From NCBI RefSeq assembly GCF_900109465.1, contig NZ_FOAZ01000001.1, positions 447,926 to 511,925 of the forward strand: a DNA stretch of 64,000 nt. Reading direction: 5' to 3'. The stretch is from Streptacidiphilus jiangxiensis. GTDB taxonomy: Bacteria > Actinomycetota > Actinomycetes > Streptomycetales > Streptomycetaceae. The notes under the pieces are model-generated. The model was not told the DNA's origin, did no database searches, and saw only the letters and a program-made list of their open reading frames with translations. The translations under genes were made by a program, and so were the position numbers. Positions 56,121 to 63,597 of the stretch are shown here, piece after piece. Each line of letters starts with the position of its first letter. Position 1 is the first letter of the stretch.

Positions 56121-56831
56121 CTAGGGAAGCAGCCAGCGGGCGCCGAGGGCGAGGGAGCCGAGGGAGACCGCGAGGAAGAGGACGATCCAGAGCAGGCCGG
56201 GCAGCCGGGTGAGCCGGGCCAGCTGGTCCGCGTCGGAGTCGCGGGCCTGGCCGCGGGCGCGCTTGGTCTGCAGCTCGACGACCGGCCGGACGCCGCCGAG
56301 GAGCAGGAAGAAGACGCTGAGGTAGGCGAAGGCGCCCTGCAGTTCCGCGCCGCCGAACCAGGAGACGGCGAAACAGAGCGCGCCGGTTGTGAGCACGGTC
56401 AACACACCGAAGGCGTTGCGCACCTCGATCAGCACGCCGAGCAGCAGCGCGACCACCGCCCACAGCAGCGCGGTGGTGTGTCCGGCCGAGAGCAGCCAGG
56501 CGCCGCCGAGACCGAGCAGGGAGGGGGCCGTGTAGCCGGCGGCGGCCGTGAACACCATGCCGGGGCCGTAGGGCTTGCCGGAGGAGACGGTCAGGCCGCT
56601 GGTGTCGGAGTGGAGCCGGATGCCGTGCAGGCGTCGCCGCATCAGCAGGGCGACCAGCGCGTGCCCGCCCTCGTGCGCGATGGTCACCACGTTCCGGCTC
56701 AGGTGCCACACCGCGCGCCAGCCGACGGCGACGAGCGCGACCGCGGCCATGGCCCAGACCACGGTGGAGCCCGGCGCGGCCTGGGTGCCGGTGACCTGGT
56801 CCCAGACCTGGCTGATGCTGTGCGGCTGCAT
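56121..56831 (-). CDS. M50B-type membrane metallopeptidase
   Basis: Predicted 236-residue membrane protein of the site-2-protease-like M50B group. HEGGHALVALLMRRRL near residue 52 contains HExxH in a membrane helix, and further helices include GMVFTAAAGYTAPSLLGLGGAWLL and ALLWAVVALLLGVLIEVRNAFG, in which N or D could be the third zinc ligand. Streptomycete members of this type are unstudied; intramembrane cleavage of an anti-sigma factor or signal peptide is possible but unproven. GGAAG precedes ATG 56831 at six bases. It lies upstream of aroA-rsgA. Confidence 0.85.
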   Translation of the reverse strand: MQPHSISQVWDQVTGTQAAPGSTVVWAMAAVALVAVGWRAVWHLSRNVVTIAHEGGHALVALLMRRRLHGIRLHSDTSGLTVSSGKPYGPGMVFTAAAGYTAPSLLGLGGAWLLSAGHTTALLWAVVALLLGVLIEVRNAFGVLTVLTTGALCFAVSWFGGAELQGAFAYLSVFFLLLGGVRPVVELQTKRARGQARDSDADQLARLTRLPGLLWIVLFLAVSLGSLALGARWLLP

Positions 56832-56947
56832 GGGCCTCTTCCCGGACGGCGGGGTGCGGACGAGGCGTGCAGCCTCGCACACGTGGACGCCGCGGAGCCA
56901 GGCCGTGGTTCTGGCAGTGGTTCCGGCAGCGTTCCCGGCCGTGGTCC

Positions 56948-56988
56948 CGCCCGCAGTCCTGGCCGTGGTCCGGCCAGGACTGCGGGCG
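56948..56988. repeat. Perfect 17-bp inverted repeat between divergent genes
   Basis: CGCCCGCAGTCCTGGCC (56948-56964), loop GTGGTCC, GGCCAGGACTGCGGGCG (56972-56988). The flanks (56903-56950) contain three imperfect copies of a ccgtggtYcYggc-type unit. It lies between the M50 peptidase and SRAP genes, which point away from each other, so it is not a terminator for either. Confidence 0.8.
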
Positions 56989-57049
56989 ATGGCCTCGGCC
57001 CGAGGGGTTCCGGCGCCGGGCCTGGCGGGGACCTGGCAAGGTGGAACGC

Positions 57050-57814
57050 ATGTGCGGACGGTATGCGTCGAGTCGGAAGCCCGAGGACCTGGTCGAGCTC
57101 TTCGAAGTGAAGAGCTGGGGCACCCAGGAGACCCTCGACGTCGACTACAACGTGGCGCCGACCAAGGGTGTGTACGCGGTGCTGGAGCGCCCCGTGCGCG
57201 AGCTCGGGCCCGATCCCGTGCGACAGCTGAAGGTGCTGCGCTGGGGTCTCGTCCCGTCCTGGGCGAAGGATCCGTCCGTCGGCGTGAAGATGTTCAACGC
57301 GCGGGCCGAGACGGTGCACGAGAAGCCGGCCTACCGTCGGGCGTTCACGACCCGCCGCTGCCTGCTGCCGGCCGACGGCTACTTCGAGTGGCACACGCCC
57401 GAGAAGGAGCCGGGCATGAAGAAGGCGCCGAAGAAGCAGCCGTACTTCGTGACGCCGAAGGACGGGTCCGAGGTCGCCTTCGCCGGGCTGTACGAGTTCT
57501 GGCGGGACCGGCACCTCCCCGAGGACGACCCGGCGGCCTGGCTGACCACGTGCACGATCATCACGGTGGCCGCCGAGCCGGAGCTTGAGCAGGTGCACCC
57601 GAGGATGCCGTTGATCCTGCCGCGCGACCGCTGGGACGACTGGCTGGACCGCTCCTCGACGGATCCGGACGAGCTGCAGGCGCTGCTGGCGCCGCCGACG
57701 CCGGGGCTGATGGAGCTGCGGCCGGTGGGCGCGGCGGTCGGCAACTTCCGCAACAACGGGCCGGAGCTGCTGGAGCGGGTCGAACCGGAGGAACTGGTGG
57801 AGACGCTGTTCTAG
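57050..57814 (+). CDS. SOS response-associated peptidase-fold protein (SRAP/YedK)
   Basis: Protein of the YedK/HMCES family, 254 residues, that crosslinks to abasic sites in single-stranded DNA. MCGRYASS provides the catalytic Cys2 after Met removal. DYNVAPTKG near residue 35, LRWGLVPSWAKD near 65, MFNARAETV near 82 (Asn, Arg, Glu), CLLPADGYFEWH near 105 and HPRMPLIL near 185 (His) complete the active site. The start is fixed by Cys2 and by the -10-like CAAGGT seven bases before ATG 57050, so leaderless translation is likely. Encoded just upstream of sigR. From memory Rv3226c holds the same position near sigH and aroA in M. tuberculosis. Confidence 0.93.
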   Translation: MCGRYASSRKPEDLVELFEVKSWGTQETLDVDYNVAPTKGVYAVLERPVRELGPDPVRQLKVLRWGLVPSWAKDPSVGVKMFNARAETVHEKPAYRRAFTTRRCLLPADGYFEWHTPEKEPGMKKAPKKQPYFVTPKDGSEVAFAGLYEFWRDRHLPEDDPAAWLTTCTIITVAAEPELEQVHPRMPLILPRDRWDDWLDRSSTDPDELQALLAPPTPGLMELRPVGAAVGNFRNNGPELLERVEPEELVETLF

Positions 57815-57817
57815 GGT

Positions 57818-57845
57818 GGGAATGAACGAGCGGGTCCACTGGTTG
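57818..57845 (+). promoter_or_regulatory. SigR-dependent promoter of sigR (p2-like)
   Basis: GGGAAT (57818-57823), exactly 18 bases, GTTG (57842-57845). It begins four bases after the SRAP stop codon and matches the autoregulatory sigR promoter of S. coelicolor in design. Transcription would begin near 57852, ahead of the long-form ATG at 57914. Confidence 0.88.
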
Positions 57846-57913
57846 AGCCGACTGACAGGATCGAGTCGGAGCGCACGCGTCGCACGCGTCGGCGCGTCAG
57901 TGGAAGGCAGCTC

Positions 57914-58696
57914 ATGGTCGCAGCAGCATGCCCGGCCCGCCCGGAGGAGACCGCGCAGGCGTTGCTCGCCTGGGCCGAGTGGCCTGTCGCGGGCGGATCC
58001 GCGCCGAGCCCGATAGTCTCCTTGCCGAGCACGGACGGTACGCACGGCACTGCTGAGGAGGTGGGTCCGGTCGCCGAGAAGGAAACCGAGGAGACCGAGG
58101 CGGAGCGTTCACAGCGCTTCGAGCGGGACGCTCTGGGCTACCTGGACCAGCTGTACTCCGCGGCGCTGCGGATGACCCGCAACCCGGCCGACGCCGAGGA
58201 CCTGCTCCAGGAGACGTTCGTCAAGGCGTTCGCCTCCTTCCACCAGTTCCGTGAGGGCACCAACCTCAAGGCCTGGCTCTACCGCATCCTGACCAACACG
58301 TTCATCAACTCCTACCGGAAGAAGCAGCGCGAGCCGCAGCGCACCGGTGCGGACGAGATCGAGGACTGGCAGCTGGCCCGGGCCGAGTCGCACATGTCGA
58401 CGGGTCTGCGGTCGGCGGAGGCGCAGGCGCTCGACCACCTCCCGGACAGTGACGTCAAGGAGGCCCTGCAGGCTATTCCGGAGGAGTTCCGGATCGCGGT
58501 GTATCTCGCGGACGTCGAGGGCTTCGCGTACAAGGAGATTGCCGACATCATGGGGACACCCATCGGTACGGTGATGTCCCGTCTCCACCGCGGACGGCGC
58601 CAGCTGCGGTCCCTGCTGGAGGACTACGCCCGTGACCGCGGGTTGGTCCCGGCCGGAACTGGCACGGGGGATGACCGGAAAGGCGCGGACTCATGA
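57914..58696 (+). CDS. sigR: ECF sigma factor SigR (SigH orthologue), with long and short starts
   Basis: Thiol-stress sigma factor. From ATG 57914 it has 260 residues; from the GTG at 58061 (GAGGAG directly upstream) it has 211. The N-terminal extension of 49 residues matches the known unstable SigR' isoform of S. coelicolor, whereas the shorter product is the stable SigR. Region 2 is [37 protein letters not shown] with [22 protein letters not shown]; region 4 is [48 protein letters not shown]. It directs genes for mycothiol, thioredoxin and protein quality control. The stop overlaps the rsrA start (ATGA). Confidence 0.96.
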   Translation: MVAAACPARPEETAQALLAWAEWPVAGGSAPSPIVSLPSTDGTHGTAEEVGPVAEKETEETEAERSQRFERDALGYLDQLYSAALRMTRNPADAEDLLQETFVKAFASFHQFREGTNLKAWLYRILTNTFINSYRKKQREPQRTGADEIEDWQLARAESHMSTGLRSAEAQALDHLPDSDVKEALQAIPEEFRIAVYLADVEGFAYKEIADIMGTPIGTVMSRLHRGRRQLRSLLEDYARDRGLVPAGTGTGDDRKGADS

Positions 58697-58995
58697 GCTG
58701 TGGCAACCACCACGACACTCCGTGCGAGGACGTACTCGACCACTTGTACGAGTACCTCGACAACGAGATGGGCGCAGCGGAGTGCGCGAAGCTGCGTGAG
58801 CACCTCGACGAGTGCAGCCCGTGCCTGGAGAAGTACGGGCTGGAGCAGGCGATCAAGGCGCTGGTGAAGCGCAGCTGCGGCTGCGACGCCGCGCCGGCGG
58901 ACCTGCGCGGCAAGGTGCTGGCGCGCATCGAGCGCATCCGTGCCGGGCTGCCCGTCGAGGGCGACGTGCTGGCGGAGCCTGCCGCACAGGAGTAG
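58693..58995 (+). CDS. rsrA: Zinc-binding anti-sigma factor RsrA
   Basis: Redox-sensing anti-sigma factor of 100 residues that holds SigR inactive until disulfides form. The ZAS signature is present: Cys11 region [18 protein letters not shown], then [13 protein letters not shown] with HxxxCxxC (His37, Cys41, Cys44 by my count). A C-terminal CGC pair lies near residue 62. The ATG overlaps the sigR stop by four bases, giving coupled translation and balanced amounts. The terminator-like hairpin at 59022-59067 follows. Confidence 0.96.
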   Translation: MSCGNHHDTPCEDVLDHLYEYLDNEMGAAECAKLREHLDECSPCLEKYGLEQAIKALVKRSCGCDAAPADLRGKVLARIERIRAGLPVEGDVLAEPAAQE

Positions 58996-59021
58996 AGCCG
59001 TACAGGGGTAGAGCCGTACCA

Positions 59022-59067
59022 CTCAGGGGCGCGGGGCTGCGCGACAAGCCGCCCACGTGCCCCTGAG
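59022..59067 (+). terminator. Hairpin after rsrA, related to dispersed Streptomyces repeats
   Basis: CTCAGGGGC (59022-59030) pairs with GCCCCTGAG (59059-59067), and the sequence between (gcggggctgcgcgac...) resembles the widespread CAGGGGCGCGGGG intergenic element of streptomycetes. Two copies of gagccgtac (58996-59020) precede it. Probable terminator of sigR-rsrA. Confidence 0.6.
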
Positions 59068-59235
59068 GCGTTTCCGTGTGAAGAAATCGTGCTGCTCGTG
59101 CCGCTTCAAGGCGGTGGGCCTGGGTAATCAGTCACCCGATCGTGGAGTTTTTCGTGGAACGTCCGCTGCCGTGCGGTCGCTGTGCGATGAACTGAGGCTG
59201 GGCCTGGGGACCATGGCGAAAGCGGAGCGGAGTCG

Positions 59236-60615
59236 GTGGCGGAGGCGGGCGGACAGCTCCTGGGGTGCGGGGGGCGGGTCTACGCGGCGGTGGTGATCGC
59301 GCTTGCCGTGGTGTGCGTCGCGGTCTGCGGGGTCGGTGCGGGCCCCTGGAGTCCGATCGTGGTGCTGGCGGTGCTGCACGGGGCGTGCGAATGGCTGGTG
59401 CGGCGTCAGGCCAGGGTCGGTGCCACGGCTTCGGTCGGCGCCGCGGGTGGTGCCGCAGTCACGCGGTGGGCCGCGTTCTTCCCGGTGCTGCTCGCGGCGG
59501 CGCTGCTGCTGCGGCCGGGCGCGGCCGCGCTGGTACCGGTGGCGGGCGCGGTGCTCGCCACCGCCGCGCCGCCGCGGGCGCTGCGGCGGGCCTGGAACGC
59601 GGCGCAGCTCGCACTGGCGACGTGTGCGGCGTCCGCCGTCTTCCGCGCGGCCGACGGTCCGGCGCAGCTGGCGCGGCATCAGTTCCCGGACGTGCTGGGG
59701 CCGACGATGCTGGCGGCGCTCGCGTTCTGCGCGGTGTCCGGGGTGCTCGCGGCCGGGATCAGGATCACCGCCGAGGGGGCCGACCCGCGGACGGTGTGGG
59801 GTGGCGTGCTGCTGCGGTCGCTGGTGCCGTGCCTCGGCTACGGGCTGATCGGGTTGATGATGGCGGTGCTGTGGCAGGGCCGGTACGGCGTGCTGTCGGC
59901 CGTGCTGGTGCTGCTGCCGCTCACCGTGTCCTCGTGGGTCTTCGCGCAGTTCCAGCGGGAGGAGGCCGCGCACCAGGCGACGGTCAGTGCGTTGGTGCAG
60001 GCGGTGGAGATCAAGGACGAGTACACCCGTGGTCACAGCGAGCGGGTCAGCCGGGCCTCGGTGCTGATCGCCAGGGAGCTGCGGATGACCGAGGAACGCG
60101 TCGCGTCGCTGCGGATCGCGGGCGTGCTGCACGACATCGGCAAGCTCGGCGTGCCGACGCGCGTGCTGCGGAAGAGCGGTCCGCTGACGGACGACGAGCA
60201 CGAGGCGGTGCAGCTGCACCCCACGTTCGGGCACGAGATGGTGCGGGGGATCGGCTTCCTCGGGGAGGCGCGGGAGGGCATCCTGCACCACCACGAGCGG
60301 ATGGACGGGCGCGGCTACCCCTCCGGGCTGAGTGGTGCGCAGATCCCCGAGTTCGCCCGGGTGATCGCGGTCGCGGACGCCTTCGACTCGATGACCTCCA
60401 CCCGCTCCTACCGGCGCGGTCGGCCGGTGGACGAGGCGGTGACCGAGCTGGAGCGCTGCGCGGGCACCCAGTTCGACCCGATGATGGTCGCCGCGCTGAT
60501 CCGCGCGGTGCGGCGGCACGGCTGGCGGCCGGCCCAGCCGCGCCCCGGCGACGAGGCGGCCCCCGATCTCCCGCTCGGCATTCGCGAGCCGAGCCGCGCG
60601 GGCCTCGCCGGATGA
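59236..60615 (+). CDS. Membrane HD-GYP domain protein
   Basis: Predicted 459-residue protein. The N-terminal 240 residues hold about seven membrane helices (VYAAVVIALAVVCVAVCG, AAFFPVLLAAALLL and others). The cytosolic HD-GYP domain has TRGHSERVSRAS, LRIAGVLHDIGKLGVP (HD pair near 290) and ILHHHERMDGRGYPSGLSG (intact GYP near 350), followed by ADAFDSMTSTRSYR. HD-GYP enzymes hydrolyse cyclic di-GMP; from memory S. coelicolor has an HD-GYP pair at this locus. Activity in streptomycetes is not established here. GTG 59236 has GGAG upstream. Its stop overlaps the second HD gene (ATGA). Confidence 0.88.
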   Translation: MAEAGGQLLGCGGRVYAAVVIALAVVCVAVCGVGAGPWSPIVVLAVLHGACEWLVRRQARVGATASVGAAGGAAVTRWAAFFPVLLAAALLLRPGAAALVPVAGAVLATAAPPRALRRAWNAAQLALATCAASAVFRAADGPAQLARHQFPDVLGPTMLAALAFCAVSGVLAAGIRITAEGADPRTVWGGVLLRSLVPCLGYGLIGLMMAVLWQGRYGVLSAVLVLLPLTVSSWVFAQFQREEAAHQATVSALVQAVEIKDEYTRGHSERVSRASVLIARELRMTEERVASLRIAGVLHDIGKLGVPTRVLRKSGPLTDDEHEAVQLHPTFGHEMVRGIGFLGEAREGILHHHERMDGRGYPSGLSGAQIPEFARVIAVADAFDSMTSTRSYRRGRPVDEAVTELERCAGTQFDPMMVAALIRAVRRHGWRPAQPRPGDEAAPDLPLGIREPSRAGLAG

Positions 60616-62417
60616 CCCCCGGCGAGTCACCCACCCACCGCGACCCCGCGGAGCAGCCCCCGCCCGGCCCGACTACCCCGGGCCCCGAGCGGCCCGCTGC
60701 GGCGCGCCGGCAGGCCGTACCGCAACAGCACCCCCGCTCGGCACCCGCCGCGCCGGCCCCACCCGCTGGGCCCGACATCCCCGGCGCCGCCGACCCGGCC
60801 CCGGCAACCGGATCCGCCACGCCCGCCGGCCCGGACGCGCCTGCGGCGCCCGCTGGGCGGACCAGGGCGGCTGCGCCGGGCCCGGCCGCCGGCCCCGCCG
60901 CGCCCGCTGGGCCCGACATCCCCGGCGCGGCTGGCCCGGCCGCGGCAGCCGGATCAGCGCCGCCCGCTGGCCCGGCCGCGCCCGCCGTGCCCGCTGGTCG
61001 CGCCAGGGCGGCTGCGCCGAGCCCCGCCGCGTCCGCCGCGCCTGCCAAGGCGGCTGAGCCGCGCCTGCCCGCCGGCCCGGCCGCGATCGGTGTCGTGCCG
61101 GCTGCTGGTGGGCCGGGAGACACCCCTTCGGCCGTGCTCTCCTCGCCCGTTGTGGAGCCCGTGGGGCGGCGGGGGTGTGGGTGGTGGCGGCGGGGGGTGG
61201 TGCACGGGGCTGCCGTGGTGTTGGTGGTGGTCTCACTCGGGTGGGTCAGTGTCTTCGGGTTCGTCGAGCCGTGGATCGCCGTGGCCTTCGGGGTGCTGAT
61301 CGCGCTCGGGGAGGTGGCGCGTACCGCGCTGCCGGGGGAGCGGGACCAGGCGCCGCTGGGGGCGGCCGGGGCGCTGGCCTACGCGCTGCTGGGCAGTCTC
61401 GCCGGAGAGCGGACGCACCACGGCGTGGCGCAGGTCGTCCTGGTGTGGTCGATCGCGGCGCTCGTCGGAGCGGTGCCGTCGCTCGTTCGGGGGCGTCGGC
61501 CCAACGCGGATTCGGCGGCCCGGCGGGTGCTGGCCGTGGGGTTCGCCGCGTTGCTGTTCCAGCCGCTCTACAACCGGGGTGTGCTGCTGCGGCACGGGCT
61601 GGAGCACGGGCCCGGCTACGCGGCGTACATCGCCGCCTGCGCGGGCCTGTCGGCCGGGGTCGACGTCTGCCTCGCGGCGCTGCTCTCCGAGACGCCGCTG
61701 CGGCGGGCCCTGTGCGACGAGACGACGGCGCTGCTGCGGATCGGTTCGGCGGTCGCGGCCACCGGCGTGGTGATCTCGATCGCGGCGGGCGAGATCGGCC
61801 TGTGGGCACTGCCGCTGTTCTCCGTCCCGCTGCTGCTGACCCAGGCGGGCTTCCGCCGCTACGCGGCGATCCGGGCGACGCAGCGGCAGACCATCGCGAG
61901 CCTGGCCCGGGCCACCGAGGTGGCGGGGTACACCCTGCCGGGTCACGCGCAGCGCGTCGCCACGATCGCGCGCGGGGTGGGGCGTGAACTCGGGCTCAGC
62001 GACCAGGAGTTGCTGCTGCTCGAATACGCGGCGCTGATGCACGACATCGGTCAGCTCTCGCTGGTGGACCCGATCCCCGGCGGTGCGACGGCGCTGCTGT
62101 GCCCGGAGGAGCAGCGGCGGATCGGTCGGCTCGGCAGCGAGGTGATCCGCAGGACGGGCGTGCCGCCGGAGGTGGCCGAGATCGTGGCCCGCGCGGCGGA
62201 GCCGTACCGGGGTGCGGACGGCGCGTCGGACGGGGGGCCGCCGCTGGCCGCGCGGATCGTCCGGGTGGCGAACGCCTATGACGACCTCGCCTGCGACGAC
62301 CCGGGACCGGCCCGCCGCGAGGAGGTGTTGGCCCAGTTGCGGGCGGGGACGGAGCGCGAGTACGAGCCGCGAGTGGTGGAGGCCCTGGCTCGTGTCTGTC
62401 CACGGATCTCCGGGTAG
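60612..62417 (+). CDS. Membrane HD-domain protein with degenerate GYP region
   Basis: Predicted 601-residue protein that is the coupled partner of the preceding HD-GYP protein. Residues 1-180 are extremely Pro/Ala/Gly-rich with repeated PAGPDIPGAA and APAGP blocks. Several membrane helices follow (about 195-410). The HD domain has LPGHAQRVATIARGVGRELG, ALMHDIGQLSL (HD pair near 478) and ARIVRVANAYDDLACDDPG, but where HHE...GYP should occur it reads AAEPYRGADGASDGG, so a functional GYP motif is absent. It may be catalytically inactive and regulatory. ATG 60612 overlaps the upstream stop by four bases. Confidence 0.82.
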   Translation: MTPGESPTHRDPAEQPPPGPTTPGPERPAAARRQAVPQQHPRSAPAAPAPPAGPDIPGAADPAPATGSATPAGPDAPAAPAGRTRAAAPGPAAGPAAPAGPDIPGAAGPAAAAGSAPPAGPAAPAVPAGRARAAAPSPAASAAPAKAAEPRLPAGPAAIGVVPAAGGPGDTPSAVLSSPVVEPVGRRGCGWWRRGVVHGAAVVLVVVSLGWVSVFGFVEPWIAVAFGVLIALGEVARTALPGERDQAPLGAAGALAYALLGSLAGERTHHGVAQVVLVWSIAALVGAVPSLVRGRRPNADSAARRVLAVGFAALLFQPLYNRGVLLRHGLEHGPGYAAYIAACAGLSAGVDVCLAALLSETPLRRALCDETTALLRIGSAVAATGVVISIAAGEIGLWALPLFSVPLLLTQAGFRRYAAIRATQRQTIASLARATEVAGYTLPGHAQRVATIARGVGRELGLSDQELLLLEYAALMHDIGQLSLVDPIPGGATALLCPEEQRRIGRLGSEVIRRTGVPPEVAEIVARAAEPYRGADGASDGGPPLAARIVRVANAYDDLACDDPGPARREEVLAQLRAGTEREYEPRVVEALARVCPRISG

Positions 62418-62485
62418 GCAGCGGGCGAGGGGGTGCACGTGGTTGGATGCAGAGGCAGGGCCTTGCGGGTCCATGTGTCGACCTG

Positions 62486-62518
62486 TGGATGTGGCAACGC
62501 AACTGGATGTGGCAACGC
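62486..62518 (+). repeat. 15-bp direct repeat upstream of TPR-like gene
   Basis: TGGATGTGGCAACGC occurs at 62486-62500 and 62504-62518 (period 18), about 65 bp before the GTG of the next gene. Could be an activator site or promoter duplication. Confidence 0.5.
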
Positions 62519-62583
62519 GACGTGTGCACGCCCTCGGCGTAGCGGGTACGCCGGGTGCTGGGACCGACAAGCGGCAGGCTGAG

Positions 62584-63546
62584 GTGAAGATCTTCAATCG
62601 AGCACGGCAGAGGCCGTCCGCCAGCTGGCGGCAGACCACCGACCGCGCCTTCACGCTCATCGGGGACGGTCGCCTCGACGACGCCGGCGCATTGCTGGTG
62701 CGGGCGACGGACCTGGAGCCGTGGCTCTCGGACTCGTGGTTCAACCTGGCGTTGCTGCACAAGTTCCGCCGGGACTGGGACCAGGCGCGCGCGGCCGGGC
62801 TGCGCGCGGTCGCGCTGCTGGACCGCGGGAGCGGTGCGGGCGCGCCCGACTGGTGGAACCTCGGGATCGCGGCGACGGCGCTGCAGGACTGGGCGCTGGC
62901 CCGCCGCGCGTGGCAGGCCTACGGCCTGCGCGTTCCGGCCGGGGACGGCCCGGTGGCCCTGGACCTCGGCACCACGCCGGTCCGTCTCTCGCCGGAGGGC
63001 GAGTCCGAGGTGGTGTGGGGTCGAAGACTGGACCCGGCGAGAGTCGAGGTGCTGAGCATCCCGCTGCCGTCCTCCGGGCGGCGCTGGGGCGAGGTCGTGC
63101 TGCACGACGGTTCCGCGCACGGCGAGCGGGTCGCGGACGGGGTGCCGTATCCCGTCTTCGACGAGATCGAGCTGTGGGCGCCGTCACCCGTCCCGACGCA
63201 TGTCGTGCTGCTGCAGGCGGCGACGGAGGGTGACCGGGACGGGCTGGAGCGGCTGGTCTCCGAGGCCGGGTACGCGGCGGAGGACTGGACATCGTCGGTG
63301 CGGCTGCTGTGCCGGGCGTGCAGTGAGAGCCGCATGGCGGCGGACGACGGACACAGCGGGGCGCACGACCCGCACGACGACGGTCCGCTCGGCCATCTGA
63401 GCCACCACGCGCAGGGGGAACTGTGGGTTCCCGAACGCGAGTGCGGCCTGGCCGCACCGACCGGGCTGGTCGGGGAGCTGCTGGACCGGTGGGTGATGGC
63501 GGCGCCGGGGCGCCGGGCGTACCGGGATCTGGAGGAAGTCTGCTGA
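62584..63546 (+). CDS. Tetratricopeptide-like protein
   Basis: Predicted 320-residue soluble protein. After a basic start (MKIFNRARQRPSASW), residues 20-105 form TPR-like helix pairs (AFTLIGDGRLDDAGALLVRATDLEP, WFNLALLHKFRRDWDQARAAGLRAVAL, WWNLGIAATALQDWALARRAWQAYG). The C-terminal 200 residues contain strands such as SEVVWGRRLDPARVEVLSIPLPSS and a Cys/His-rich stretch (CRACSES...DDGHSGAHDPHDD) that could bind metal. No family name can be given with confidence. The GTG at 62584 is preferred from the typical VKIF start; RBS weak. Peptide deformylase follows 51 bp later. Confidence 0.72.
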   Translation: MKIFNRARQRPSASWRQTTDRAFTLIGDGRLDDAGALLVRATDLEPWLSDSWFNLALLHKFRRDWDQARAAGLRAVALLDRGSGAGAPDWWNLGIAATALQDWALARRAWQAYGLRVPAGDGPVALDLGTTPVRLSPEGESEVVWGRRLDPARVEVLSIPLPSSGRRWGEVVLHDGSAHGERVADGVPYPVFDEIELWAPSPVPTHVVLLQAATEGDRDGLERLVSEAGYAAEDWTSSVRLLCRACSESRMAADDGHSGAHDPHDDGPLGHLSHHAQGELWVPERECGLAAPTGLVGELLDRWVMAAPGRRAYRDLEEVC

Positions 63547-63597
63547 CGTGCCACGTACCCTTTGACGGAAGAGCTGAGCATCGTTGAAGGCGAGAGC

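Noticed and set aside
59128-60630. 500-codon minus-strand frame opposite the HD-GYP gene
   Set aside because: Arg/Gln/His-rich antisense shadow; the plus strand encodes membrane helices and HD-GYP motifs.
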